Shown: positions 55,519-63,765 of the stretch, one piece after another
Layout of the letters: each line of letters begins with the position of its first letter
Position numbering within the stretch: the first letter of the stretch is position 1
Assembly: GCA_934633695.1 (NCBI GenBank)
Contig: CAKTYT010000003.1
Coordinates: forward strand, 82,727 to 146,726
Direction of reading: 5' to 3'
Length of the DNA stretch: 64,000 bases
From: an uncultured Clostridia bacterium
Lineage (GTDB): Bacteria; Bacillota; Clostridia; Christensenellales; CAG-138
Notes under the pieces: model-generated
Told to the model about the DNA's origin: nothing
Database searches by the model: none
What the model saw: the letters and a program-made list of their open reading frames with translations, nothing else
Program-made: the position numbers and the translations under genes

Positions 55519-56454
55519 ATGAAGTATTATGCTTTTACCAAAATGCGTGACAATTTACTTTTGCTCGTTCTCATTGTTTTTCCTTGGAGTTTAGTTTTCC
55601 TCTTCGGCAACACAGACGCAGAACGTTTCGCCGGTTTGATTTGTATAGGGTGTGTGTTTACCATGTTCATTGTTTTGATAAGGCCGTTTGCATACTCTTT
55701 TCTGCGTATTCAAATAACCTCTGAGGGACTGCGGCTCACTGCCCCATTTTTTAGGAAGGAGTTGAAATGGAGTAACTTCGATCGAATCGAACTCGACTAT
55801 TATGACACAAAGGATATAACACGCAATTATTTTGTGATTCATTTTATACCGGCAGGAAGCACATTCAAACCACTAAAATCGGTTTCAAAACTGCCGTCGA
55901 TTGCATCCGAATATGTATATCTGACATATACGGATTCAGTTAAAAACGACTTACTGCAATTTGCTCCTGAAAAACTGCTTAAGAAAATACGAAATGCTCC
56001 GTTTAAATGCATCAGTTTTGAGGCTGCACAAAAAATCGACAACATGCTTAAAAAAGGTGACCCGATGTGCGAATTAAAGCTCAGCGGCAATCGATTTGTC
56101 ATGCAGCGGGCTGCCGTGTTTGAGTTTATTGAGGTTTGCATAATTATAACAGCATTGATTGTTTTGCTGGCTTTTCTTAAGAAGATTTTAGTTGTTACTG
56201 CAATGGCGGCTATAATTGCTTTTATGTTGTTCCTGTTCTTCAAGGGGCGCAGTCTTAAAATAGAATTCGGCAGAGAAGAAATAGTTGTTCAAAAAATGCG
56301 TGCAAAACCTGAGAGGTATTCTGTGCAGGTATTACAGTTTGCTCCGCGGTTTCATGATTTGCTTACGGTTGTGAAAATAAATGGAAAACGAACAGCAAGC
56401 TTTTCAAGCTGGATGATACCCCTTCTGAGATTAATGGAGTTTTATAGAGAATGA
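55519..56454 (+). CDS. Hypothetical membrane protein with two helix pairs
   Basis: The 311-residue protein has two hydrophobic hairpins (about residues 12-58 and 200-245), each followed by a beta-rich soluble segment. The second half, like the first, starts after a helix pair with strands containing basic and aromatic residues, in the manner of bacterial PH-like membrane proteins. I do not recognise the family. It may be an immunity protein against a membrane-active toxin; context only. Confidence 0.65.
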   Translation: MKYYAFTKMRDNLLLLVLIVFPWSLVFLFGNTDAERFAGLICIGCVFTMFIVLIRPFAYSFLRIQITSEGLRLTAPFFRKELKWSNFDRIELDYYDTKDITRNYFVIHFIPAGSTFKPLKSVSKLPSIASEYVYLTYTDSVKNDLLQFAPEKLLKKIRNAPFKCISFEAAQKIDNMLKKGDPMCELKLSGNRFVMQRAAVFEFIEVCIIITALIVLLAFLKKILVVTAMAAIIAFMLFLFFKGRSLKIEFGREEIVVQKMRAKPERYSVQVLQFAPRFHDLLTVVKINGKRTASFSSWMIPLLRLMEFYRE

Positions 56455-56686
56455 ATTCACTGTAATCAATTGTTGCTTCCGGAGTATTCATTGCGATAGC
56501 ATCATCAAACTCATTGACAAAAACGCAACAAATGTTACGCCACGTATTAACGTAAACAATAGTGATCCAGTGTGGCAGTTGCCGGATTGGCATGGTTGAT
56601 GAGGTCAGATTTGTTAATTTGGAAAAATGACAAGGGTTTTCTATGGTGGGAAAAGTAAACGCAAACACAGCAATAAGGGTTTGGTT

Positions 56687-57247
56687 ATGAGAAAAGGGAA
56701 TGAATTTACGGATCTATCAATAAAAATTTTGAAATCTGATGAATGTTTGCGTAAAGGAGTTCTTGATGATTTTGAAGACTTTGTCTGCAACTCAAACAAA
56801 ACGAATAGTGTCAACAGAATTGATGAGCCGACGCTGCTTTCGCTTATCTGTGAAAGTCACAAGTCAGAATGTATACGCGAATTCATTGTTGAAATGCTGC
56901 CGCTGCTTGAACCGGGCTGCATAACCGACAGTGTGTTTGATTCTTGCGTTTCTTATTCGGACATTGAATTTCGAAAAACATTGTGCATTTTACTTGCACA
57001 CATGTGGTTGAGAATAGACCTGTTGCTGACGCTTAACGAAGAACTGGACACTCCGGAAGCATTTATAAAGGCAGTGTGCATTATGGTCCGTGAACGGTAT
57101 TCAAAAGACGAATTTGAAGTTTTTTTGCGAAGAAACAAGCACTTTTGGAATGCATTACCTTGCTGCATTTCATGGCTTATGCCGAAATATGAGAACAGCA
57201 CTCTTGTTGAGGTTATAAAAAACTATGCAAATCAAGCGGTGATGTGA
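56687..57247 (+). CDS. Hypothetical helical protein
   Basis: The 186-residue product starts at MRKGNEF (AAGGG upstream); an ATG at 56627 would add 20 basic residues. It is all-helical by composition, with many Cys and Leu (ICESHKSECIREFIVEMLPL). A HEAT-like or immunity fold is possible, but no family is recognised. It stands alone between two other accessory genes. Confidence 0.6.
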   Translation: MRKGNEFTDLSIKILKSDECLRKGVLDDFEDFVCNSNKTNSVNRIDEPTLLSLICESHKSECIREFIVEMLPLLEPGCITDSVFDSCVSYSDIEFRKTLCILLAHMWLRIDLLLTLNEELDTPEAFIKAVCIMVRERYSKDEFEVFLRRNKHFWNALPCCISWLMPKYENSTLVEVIKNYANQAVM

Positions 57248-57328
57248 AACTAAGCGAATCGATTTTGATGATGACCGGCATGTTGAAACATGCACGCTTC
57301 ATTAAATTAAGGCGTTTTGGAGGTAATC

Positions 57329-57964
57329 ATGGAAAACTATATTAAGACAGCAATCCGCTATGCGGAAGGGAAAATGAGCGGCAGTGATTTTGAGATTGAA
57401 CAGGCTTCCGAGCCGGAGCTTTGGCCATGGCTTCAATCGCTGCTGACTGAGGAAATGAAGACCGATCCCAAACATGAGTTTTGGAACATATGTCATTCCC
57501 GTTCGGCACTCGAAGCAAACAATTTTCGCGTAAAGGCCACTGCGCTTGCTTTCGGTTACGGATTCTTCGGCAATATGCATGACATAGTAAGCAACCTTGT
57601 CAAGACAGTTTACCCGGATATTAAAATCAAAACACCCCCGTCGTACACAAAATATGATTTCACGTATGAAATAGGTATGGATTACGTCGGCGGAAAAGAA
57701 GCCGATATAATCGTTCAGGATATTCTGGACAAGCTGCCTTCGGATTTAAAAAAGAGTGAACGGAAACGCGAAGCAAAAAACGAGTTGCGTAAAGCTTTCC
57801 CTATCACAAAGAGAAAACCGCTGTGGGTTCAGGAACCCGAGTGGCCTGTATCCAACGACAAACCTCTTAAGTTTATCTCTCAAACAAAAGATGGCGAGAA
57901 GGTATGCTACGAATTTTACGATGAAGCAAACGACTGTAAAACAATAATCGAGCAGCTGCTGTAA
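57329..57964 (+). CDS. Hypothetical protein, possible immunity protein
   Basis: A strong site (TTGGAGG, 5 bases upstream) fixes the start at MENYIKTAIRY; the ATG at 57317 precedes that site. The 211-residue soluble protein has a helical N-terminal half with ELWPWLQSLLTEEM and FWNICHSRSALEANNFRVKA, and a charged C-terminal half. No named family recognised. Same array context as its neighbours. Confidence 0.65.
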   Translation: MENYIKTAIRYAEGKMSGSDFEIEQASEPELWPWLQSLLTEEMKTDPKHEFWNICHSRSALEANNFRVKATALAFGYGFFGNMHDIVSNLVKTVYPDIKIKTPPSYTKYDFTYEIGMDYVGGKEADIIVQDILDKLPSDLKKSERKREAKNELRKAFPITKRKPLWVQEPEWPVSNDKPLKFISQTKDGEKVCYEFYDEANDCKTIIEQLL

Positions 57965-58040
57965 CATTTCGGCACTGCTTGATGCTGTTGCTATCGGTGT
58001 CGTCGGCAACAAACCGCATAACTTTGAATCGAAAAGAAAA

Positions 58041-58691
58041 ATGCTTAAATGTGATTACAAACTCAATACTGCATGCAACCGAGTTTCAATAGAAGCGAAC
58101 GCTTGCATTCAGTTTGAAAAAAGCGATGATGAGAGTATACCTATCGGTACCCCGGCATTATGGGACGAAGCTCTTATGCTGAAAATTGACATCGACAAAT
58201 GCCGCATTTATCATATTTGCTGCATCTTTGTTCCTAACGGGATGTACAGTCGAATAACTGATTACAAAAAGATCTGGAAGCTTGCCGACATTCCTCCGGG
58301 GTTTTATGACGGGGCATATACCACTGATCACGGAAAAATGTACTTTGGCATTACGCTCGGCAAAGGAATGGATTGCTTTATGGCTGACACATCAAATCTT
58401 ATGATACTCGTGCCCGAAGGTTTGGATTTCGATATTACCTCGCTGTTTGAAGTGCTTCGATCAGAAAGGGTGGAGTGCACGGATGAAAAATTGCACGCAA
58501 TTCTCGACAGAATCGTTTCTCAAGAAAATGGAGCATTTGCCTTTTTGTATGATTACAACACTGGAGGTTCACTTAATATTTTCGGGAAGAATGTCGAGCA
58601 TTTCAATTTGGCAGGAGAATTGGAGATTTGGCCGACAGATGATCCAGCCCTTATATATCGCAGAGGTTTGATCGATTGGATTGGCAGGTGA
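58041..58691 (+). CDS. Hypothetical protein
   Basis: The 216-residue soluble protein is alpha/beta in composition, with LADIPPGFYDGAYTTDHGKM and a C-terminal ALIYRRGLIDWIGR. AAAAGAAAA precedes the ATG, so the ribosome site is weak. Not recognised. It is the last gene of the plus-strand accessory array. Confidence 0.6.
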   Translation: MLKCDYKLNTACNRVSIEANACIQFEKSDDESIPIGTPALWDEALMLKIDIDKCRIYHICCIFVPNGMYSRITDYKKIWKLADIPPGFYDGAYTTDHGKMYFGITLGKGMDCFMADTSNLMILVPEGLDFDITSLFEVLRSERVECTDEKLHAILDRIVSQENGAFAFLYDYNTGGSLNIFGKNVEHFNLAGELEIWPTDDPALIYRRGLIDWIGR

Positions 58692-59208
58692 TTGTTTTTT
58701 ATATAGTTTCAAAATACATAAAGTGCATTCACCGGAAGATGGTCCATATCATGCGTCAGTTCGTGCCACTTGGGTGTTGTCGCAGGAAAGCGGCTGCGTG
58801 TACAAACCAATAAATTGAGAAAAAGACGAATTTACTCAATTTCATAAAAACAGCCCTGAAAAAGCAAATGCCGAGGAATATTCAAGGTTAAGTAGATTTA
58901 AAGTTAACACTCTAATTTACAGTTCGACGGAAAAAACCGATAAAATAATGGGAGAGGAAATCGCATAAATACAATAAGAACAACACAAAGGGGGACGTTG
59001 AAGACATATTTGTGCTTACAATATCCCCTTTTTGCGAGAATGCAATGTTGTTTGGCAACTTATATATCGTAGACTATGTGTATGTACATCCTGCACTCGT
59101 CATGTAGCGACTTTGTCAATGGTTTTTTCTTCATAAGGGATGCTTCTGGTTTGGTTTTGGACTGTTTTCTACTGTTTGAATAGCGATAAGTCCATGAGCG
59201 GAAAGGCA
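58692..59208 (+). other. Gene-free stretch with a gene remnant
   Basis: At about 58819-58968 one frame reads EKDEFTQFHKNSPEKANAEE and continues to a TAA; it begins directly after a stop and has no start codon, so it looks like the 3' end of a lost gene. AAAGGGG and CCCCTTT at 58996-59033 could form a weak long-loop terminator between the plus-strand array and the minus-strand ABC operon. Confidence 0.4.
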
Positions 59209-59949
59209 TCATTCCCAACGGAAGAAACGAACGGCGAGAACAGTACAGATTGTGACGACTCCAACCATTACACAAACTGGTAACAGGATGCTTCCTGTGC
59301 TAATACCTAAAAATGTATTTTTCATCATCGTAAGACCCTGTGTCAGTGGAAAGACGCTGACGAGTTTCTGCATAGCTGTTGGCATGACCTCAATGGGAAG
59401 CGTTGTGCCGGAAAAGATCAGCATGGGGAAGTAGAGGATCGAAGCGATGATGCTGGCCTGTTTGGTATTTTTTGCCACGCCGCCTGTCAGCATACCGATA
59501 GATTGTGTTGAGAGCATGGTAAGTGCCCAGCTTCCGAGGAAAGCCGGAAGTGACCCATGCAGCCGTACTCCCCACAAAAACGCTGCAACCGACAGCGTTA
59601 CAAGGGATACGGCACAGTAGATAGCGTACATCGCCAGTTCAACGCCAAGAACAAACACAGGACTGACCGGTGTAACCCGCAGCCGCTTGAGGATCTTCAT
59701 CTCTCGCAGACCGGATACGGCCAACGGCAGCCCCATCAATCCGCTCGCACAAATAGCAACCGCACTGACAGCCCCGAAAGACTGCTCCAAGAACGTATAA
59801 TCGGTGCCGTTGCAGGCGGGCTTTATACCGTAAATGATGCCAAGGATGATGAAAATCACAAGAGGCATTATGATGGCGAAGATCACCATGTTCATATCCC
59901 GCAGACTGAGCTTCAGTTCTATTTTTAGAAAAGTAAAAAAGCGTTTCAT
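59209..59949 (-). CDS. ABC-2-type exporter permease
   Basis: The 246-residue membrane protein has six helices and the ABC-2 pattern (short cytosolic N-terminus, ILKRLRVTPVSPVFVLGVEL, IASILYFPMLIFSGTTLPIE). It would form the channel of an exporter with the ATPase encoded just upstream. Its ATG overlaps the original TGA of that ATPase gene (ATGA), showing that the two evolved as a coupled pair. The cargo is unknown; drugs, peptides or lipids are usual. Confidence 0.92.
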   Translation of the reverse strand: MKRFFTFLKIELKLSLRDMNMVIFAIIMPLVIFIILGIIYGIKPACNGTDYTFLEQSFGAVSAVAICASGLMGLPLAVSGLREMKILKRLRVTPVSPVFVLGVELAMYAIYCAVSLVTLSVAAFLWGVRLHGSLPAFLGSWALTMLSTQSIGMLTGGVAKNTKQASIIASILYFPMLIFSGTTLPIEVMPTAMQKLVSVFPLTQGLTMMKNTFLGISTGSILLPVCVMVGVVTICTVLAVRFFRWE

Positions 59950-60668
59950 GCATCCACCTCCTCATCCGAAAGCTGCAAATAAGCGTCCTCGAAGTGTTCG
60001 CAGTCGCACTGCTACTTTGCCTGTTCCACAGTTCCACGGAAAGCGGAAGTGCCATTTTTCAAAATGCAGATCTCATCACACAATGCTTCCACTTCATCCA
60101 TAAAATGGGATGTCAGAAAAATCGTAAGTCCCTGTTCTTTCAGAGATTCCAGCGTTTTCCACACACTGCGACGTGCCTTTGCGTCAAGACCGGTTGTCAG
60201 CTCGTCCAAAAATACTAACTCAGGCTGAGGGACCAGAGCCAGTACAATAAAGAGCCGTTGGCGTTCGCCGCCGGAAAGACTTTTGACTAGGGTGTTTACC
60301 TTATCACTGATCCCGAACTGTTCACATAACATTTTCCAATCGGCAGGCTTACGATAAAGGCTTGCTGTTTCCTCACAAAGTTCGGAAACCTTGATTTCTT
60401 TCTGATAGTCACCGTTTTGAAACTGTACGCCGATGCATTCAAAAAGTGTACGGCGACACTTCTTCGGGTCTTGTCCAAGCAGGCGAATTGTTCCTGAATC
60501 GGCCTGCTTTGTGCCGAGCATACATTCAATCGTGGTGCTTTTTCCTGCACCGTTGGCCCCGAGCAGACCGAATACTTTACCCCTCTCCACGGAGAGATCT
60601 AGATGGTCGACCACGGTTTTTCCGGCATAAGATTTAGTCAGTCCTTCAACAAAAATAGCCTTGCTCAT
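59946..60668 (-). CDS. ABC exporter ATPase with premature amber codon
   Basis: The ATPase has Walker A LLGANGAGKSTT, signature LSGGERQRLF, Walker B LVFLDELTTGLD and the switch His region LTSHFMDE. Translation as read stops at TAG (60012-60014) after 218 residues. The same frame then continues for 21 codons (CEHFEDAYLQLSDEEVDA) to a TGA that overlaps the permease start by ATGA. So the gene was about 240 codons and has a late nonsense codon. All catalytic motifs precede it, so the short form may still work. Confidence 0.88.
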
Positions 60669-60829
60669 TTCTGAACCCTCCCGAATGTCTTCAGTTTACA
60701 GCCGACCATCGTCGCCTGAACAGCATGCATCGCCACACGGCAGTCTTTGGCACTTTTTTCTCGATCGATAATGCAAGGATACTCTGGCTTGCGGACGACC
60801 TTCATAGAAGTTGGTTGAATTTTGGACAC
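60665..60829 (-). CDS. Small 54-residue protein leading the ABC operon
   Basis: A GTG at 60829 sits 8 bases after an ideal AAAGGAGG and opens a frame of 54 codons ending in TGA that overlaps the ATPase start (ATGA). The product is small and basic with three Cys (PEYPCIIDREKSAKDCRVAM). I recognise no family. It could be a leader peptide, a real small protein, or what remains of a regulator after an internal deletion. Confidence 0.5.
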   Translation of the reverse strand: MSKIQPTSMKVVRKPEYPCIIDREKSAKDCRVAMHAVQATMVGCKLKTFGRVQK

Positions 60830-61625
60830 GTAGATGTCCTCCTTTCTCAGTTAATGATATTTTGCATTGTCAGGAATGAAAAATATGACAGAAACGTGAC
60901 TATTTATATAATTGCACGGATTTAGCTAGAAATCTCGATGAAGTGCCCGCGTGCAGGTGTTCGCATTGACAAAACCAGCATTGCAGGAAATATCGACAAC
61001 TTTGATTTCACACCGCAAAGTCGTTGCCAGACCGTGATACTTGCAGAACAGCAGGTAGACATACTAAGAAAAAACAGTGATGCTGGCACAAAATCGGACG
61101 GATTAGGCCCAGCTGTCTTTTTTCTACGTAGTCTCACGTCCGTTAGATAGTTAACCTTTGTTTCTTCAATTCTTTGCAATTCCTTACCGAATACATCACA
61201 TCGTGCCGGAAGGTTTTCCTCTCGACTTTCCTTGCTATTCTAGGGGCATTCAGTGTCTCTATGGAACCGGATCCCTACTACTGCGATCACTGTTGCGTAT
61301 TAAGTTTTGCGGAATAGTGAATACGCATGATAGTACTCGAAATATCGTTAGTACAAATCGGCATCCATGTGCAGTCCACTTTAAAAAATATTGATTGTTT
61401 ACGCAAATGTTAAACATAAGCATCAATAGTAATTTTGAACCATGAAATTGGCTCTGCGTGTTATCTATACGCTAGCGTAGAAATGTCATTGAAATGTTCG
61501 TAAGAAAACCCTGAGAACATTTCAATGGCACGAAAAGAAGATGTGCACAAATGTTTGTGTTGCGTAGGAATGTGACAAATAAGCTTTACAACCTTAAATC
61601 TACACCGAGTGCCTTAAATACCGCT
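60830..61625. other. Gene-poor stretch with a long inverted repeat
   Basis: Overlapping frames on both strands (60922-61179 minus, 60938-61150 plus, 61158-61394 plus) lack ribosome sites and I do not accept them. The clear structure is the inverted repeat at 61484-61530. No promoter hexamers stand out, though the AT-rich 60870-60920 segment upstream of the ABC operon is where one is expected. Confidence 0.4.
61484..61530. repeat. 16-bp inverted repeat
   Basis: TGTCATTGAAATGTTC and GAACATTTCAATGGCA are complementary over 16 positions (one G-U) around a 15-base spacer. There is no T run, so it is not a standard terminator. It could be a protein-binding site, a hairpin in an unseen RNA, or a trace of a mobile element. 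Confidence 0.7.
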
Positions 61626-61805
61626 TTATGCGGACCGGAGTAGAGTATTAGAAGAAAGCACCAACTCATTTAAGACAATGCGGAATTGGTTGTGGATGCT
61701 TTCAAGATATTGCTCGTAGTCACCTGCTGCGGTGACTTTGCAGAAATATCCAAACACCGTTGATGTGTAGTATGTGTCATCTGCGTTTCTTACAATAGCG
61801 TACAA
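61626..61805 (-). CDS. Short hypothetical protein or gene remnant
   Basis: A 59-codon frame starts at TTG 5 bases after AAGGTGA and has a gene-like composition (YAIVRNADDTYYTSTVFGYF, then a Cys and helical tail). A 19-codon frame (61808-61867) lies just upstream. Both may be pieces of one decayed gene downstream of the P-loop kinase. Not recognised. Confidence 0.35.
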   Translation of the reverse strand: MYAIVRNADDTYYTSTVFGYFCKVTAAGDYEQYLESIHNQFRIVLNELVLSSNTLLRSA

Positions 61806-61890
61806 GTTTAATCACCTTCGTTCTCATTAGTAATGGCTGAAATGCCCATGTTGTAAATGTCATCCATTCACATATCTCCCAAAATCTGAT

Positions 61891-62442
61891 TTACAGATTG
61901 AAAATTTCCTTGATCAATCTTGCAGCTTCATCAGGTTCCATATCAGAATTATCAATCCTTAGGTAGTTATCAAAAGGAATCTCGCCTTCATAACTAACAC
62001 ACCTATGGTTTTTGTCATCATTGATTAAACGCTGATTTGAAGTCTCTATATCTCTTTTGGAAGCTTTATTTTTCAGTCTGTTCTCAGAAATATTCCTTTT
62101 CAGTCTTATCTCTTGGGGAGCGATCAGTTCAACATAATAAAAATCAGTCCCATATGGTTGAAATATACCTTTGACATGCTCCAGATACTCCCATTCTGAC
62201 GGCAGATCAAAATCCATCATCATTGTAAAAATCATCCCATAGTTATCGGAAGCTGCATAGTTCTTGAAAATAGTGTCACGTATTTCTGAGATTGTCTTTC
62301 CGTCGTATCTACCGAAAATCTCTATCACTGGTTCGATGGTCATGTGATTGTGAAAGAGCCTTAAATCCGTTATTTTCATCAGTTCCTGACCAACTGTCAT
62401 TTTCCCAACAGCAGCATCACCAATTATAAATAATAGTTTCAT
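61891..62442 (-). CDS. P-loop kinase-like protein
   Basis: The 183-residue protein starts at MKLLFIIGDAAVGKMTVGQE, which holds the Walker A loop GDAAVGKMT; GAGGTG lies upstream, whereas the longer start at 62463 adds seven unconserved residues. The order (phosphate loop, HNH-type HNHMTIEPV, RLKRNISENR lid with arginines) fits small nucleoside or shikimate-kinase-like enzymes. The substrate is unknown. Such genes are common single insertions in clostridial accessory DNA. Confidence 0.8.
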   Translation of the reverse strand: MKLLFIIGDAAVGKMTVGQELMKITDLRLFHNHMTIEPVIEIFGRYDGKTISEIRDTIFKNYAASDNYGMIFTMMMDFDLPSEWEYLEHVKGIFQPYGTDFYYVELIAPQEIRLKRNISENRLKNKASKRDIETSNQRLINDDKNHRCVSYEGEIPFDNYLRIDNSDMEPDEAARLIKEIFNL

Positions 62443-62595
62443 AAAACACCTCGCTCCCGTCAAGCCTATTCTAAACAGGTTTGCTTATGGAATTTAGCGC
62501 AGATTATTTGTATTGCTTTCATTATTCAGGTAGCATGGACTATCTGATTTTTTGTTGCCATAGCGTTGCCACAACATTAAGCCAGTTCAGATAGA

Positions 62596-62985
62596 TTACA
62601 ATGCAACTCCAAGTTCTTTGCACTTCTCGATTGCCAAATCATGGCCTTGCAGAGCCGCAAGCAGATACCAATGCTTAGCCTGTTCGATGTCTCGCTCCAC
62701 TCCGATTGCATCTTCATAAAACCATGCCAAATTGCATTGTCCATCTCTATCACCATGCTCAGCGGCACGGCGAGTCCAATACAGTGCCTTTTCTAGGTTC
62801 TTTTCTACACCGAGTCCATCATAGTAGAAATAACCTATTTGACATTCAGCCAGGGGATACCCTTGCTCTGCCAAAACCAAATGTCCTTCAAAACACTTGA
62901 CATATTGTTTTGATTCCCAATATTTTTTAATCAACTCATTGCAAATATCTAATTCTTTGCAGGACTTGTAATACTCGCTTGCCAT
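62596..62985 (-). CDS. Sel1-repeat (TPR-like) protein
   Basis: The 129-residue protein has two full and one partial Sel1 repeats: AECQIGYFYYDGLGVEKNLE, then QCNLAWFYEDAIGVERDIEQ and a partial HDLAIEKCKELG. Sel1 repeats are helical pairs that bind proteins. There is no signal peptide. In polymorphic-toxin regions such small repeat proteins can act as immunity or adaptor factors, but here this is only suggested by context. Confidence 0.85.
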   Translation of the reverse strand: MASEYYKSCKELDICNELIKKYWESKQYVKCFEGHLVLAEQGYPLAECQIGYFYYDGLGVEKNLEKALYWTRRAAEHGDRDGQCNLAWFYEDAIGVERDIEQAKHWYLLAALQGHDLAIEKCKELGVAL

Positions 62986-63016
62986 ATATTCATACTTCTA
63001 AATTGCAGTCTGTTTA

Positions 63017-63535
63017 TCAGTCTAATAATCCTTCAGCCATCAATAGCTCAAGAACTCTTGCTTCTCTCTCAAACATGGCCTGATTATAAGGGGTTTGTGT
63101 TACATTGCGATTCTTTCTTATCGCAGTTTCGGGATCGACAAATTCTAAAGTAAATGTTTCTGTAAATTCATACTCATCTAAGTTTTGCACAACCACACAT
63201 TCCTCTGCTTCACAAAGATAATAATAATTATCCTGAACAAAGCATTCCGTCTCATCCAAATCACTCTTCTGTATGCGGTGGACATACCCATATTCTTTTA
63301 TCGTCTTTGGTTTAACTACCAGCCCTGATTCCTCACGGGTTTCCCGAATCATAGCATCTATGGGATTCTCACCGCTTTCTATCCCTCCGCCGGGGAACTT
63401 ATAGTAGTCATATTTCAGGCTGTGTATCATAGCAATCTTGTTGTTTACAATGATAATACTTCTGGCAGAATTGCGAACAAATGCGTGTGTACATTTCCCG
63501 TAATCTTTCTTATCCATCTCAAATAGTAGTCTCAT
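63017..63535 (-). CDS. Nudix hydrolase
   Basis: The 172-residue enzyme has a complete Nudix box: FPGGGIESGENPIDAMIRET followed by REESGL. It hydrolyses a nucleoside diphosphate linked to another group; the specific substrate cannot be told. GGGAGG 5 bases upstream fixes the start at MRLLFEMDKKDYG; the longer frame to 63592 runs into flavodoxin-remnant DNA. Confidence 0.92.
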   Translation of the reverse strand: MRLLFEMDKKDYGKCTHAFVRNSARSIIIVNNKIAMIHSLKYDYYKFPGGGIESGENPIDAMIRETREESGLVVKPKTIKEYGYVHRIQKSDLDETECFVQDNYYYLCEAEECVVVQNLDEYEFTETFTLEFVDPETAIRKNRNVTQTPYNQAMFEREARVLELLMAEGLLD

Positions 63536-63573
63536 GGTGCCTCCCCATATCCCGATTTGCACGTCCATCAAAG

Positions 63574-63747
63574 TTAAAGGCCATCCACCCATACTGCAGG
63601 CTCTTTAGGTCCGGCGTTTCCATTGAAGACTTTGCCTTCCAGTAGTTTTGTGCCTTCGCAGCTCGGTGCAAGATGTTCGTTTGTCTTACCCATACCACGT
63701 CCTCCGGAAGTTGCAAAGGGGATGATTTTTTTGCCGGTCATATCATA
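63574..63747 (-). pseudogene. Flavodoxin 3' fragment
   Basis: The minus strand reads YDMTGKKIIPFATSGGRGMG and continues KTNEHLAPSCEG to a TAA, the C-terminal third of a flavodoxin. A stop codon lies directly before YDM and the N-terminal FMN-binding part is missing. About 55 codons remain of a normal 150 or so. The break at 63747 coincides with short TATCA repeats and the start of the recombinase fragment. Confidence 0.8.
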
Positions 63748-63765
63748 TCATATCAGATCATAGCT

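Noticed and set aside
60012..60014. Programmed read-through or pyrrolysine at the ATPase TAG
   Set aside because: No suppressor genes or read-through signals are visible in the window; a point mutation is the simpler explanation.
60922..61394. Three overlapping frames on both strands
   Set aside because: No ribosome sites, mutual overlap and no gene-like motifs; chance frames in intergenic DNA are more likely.
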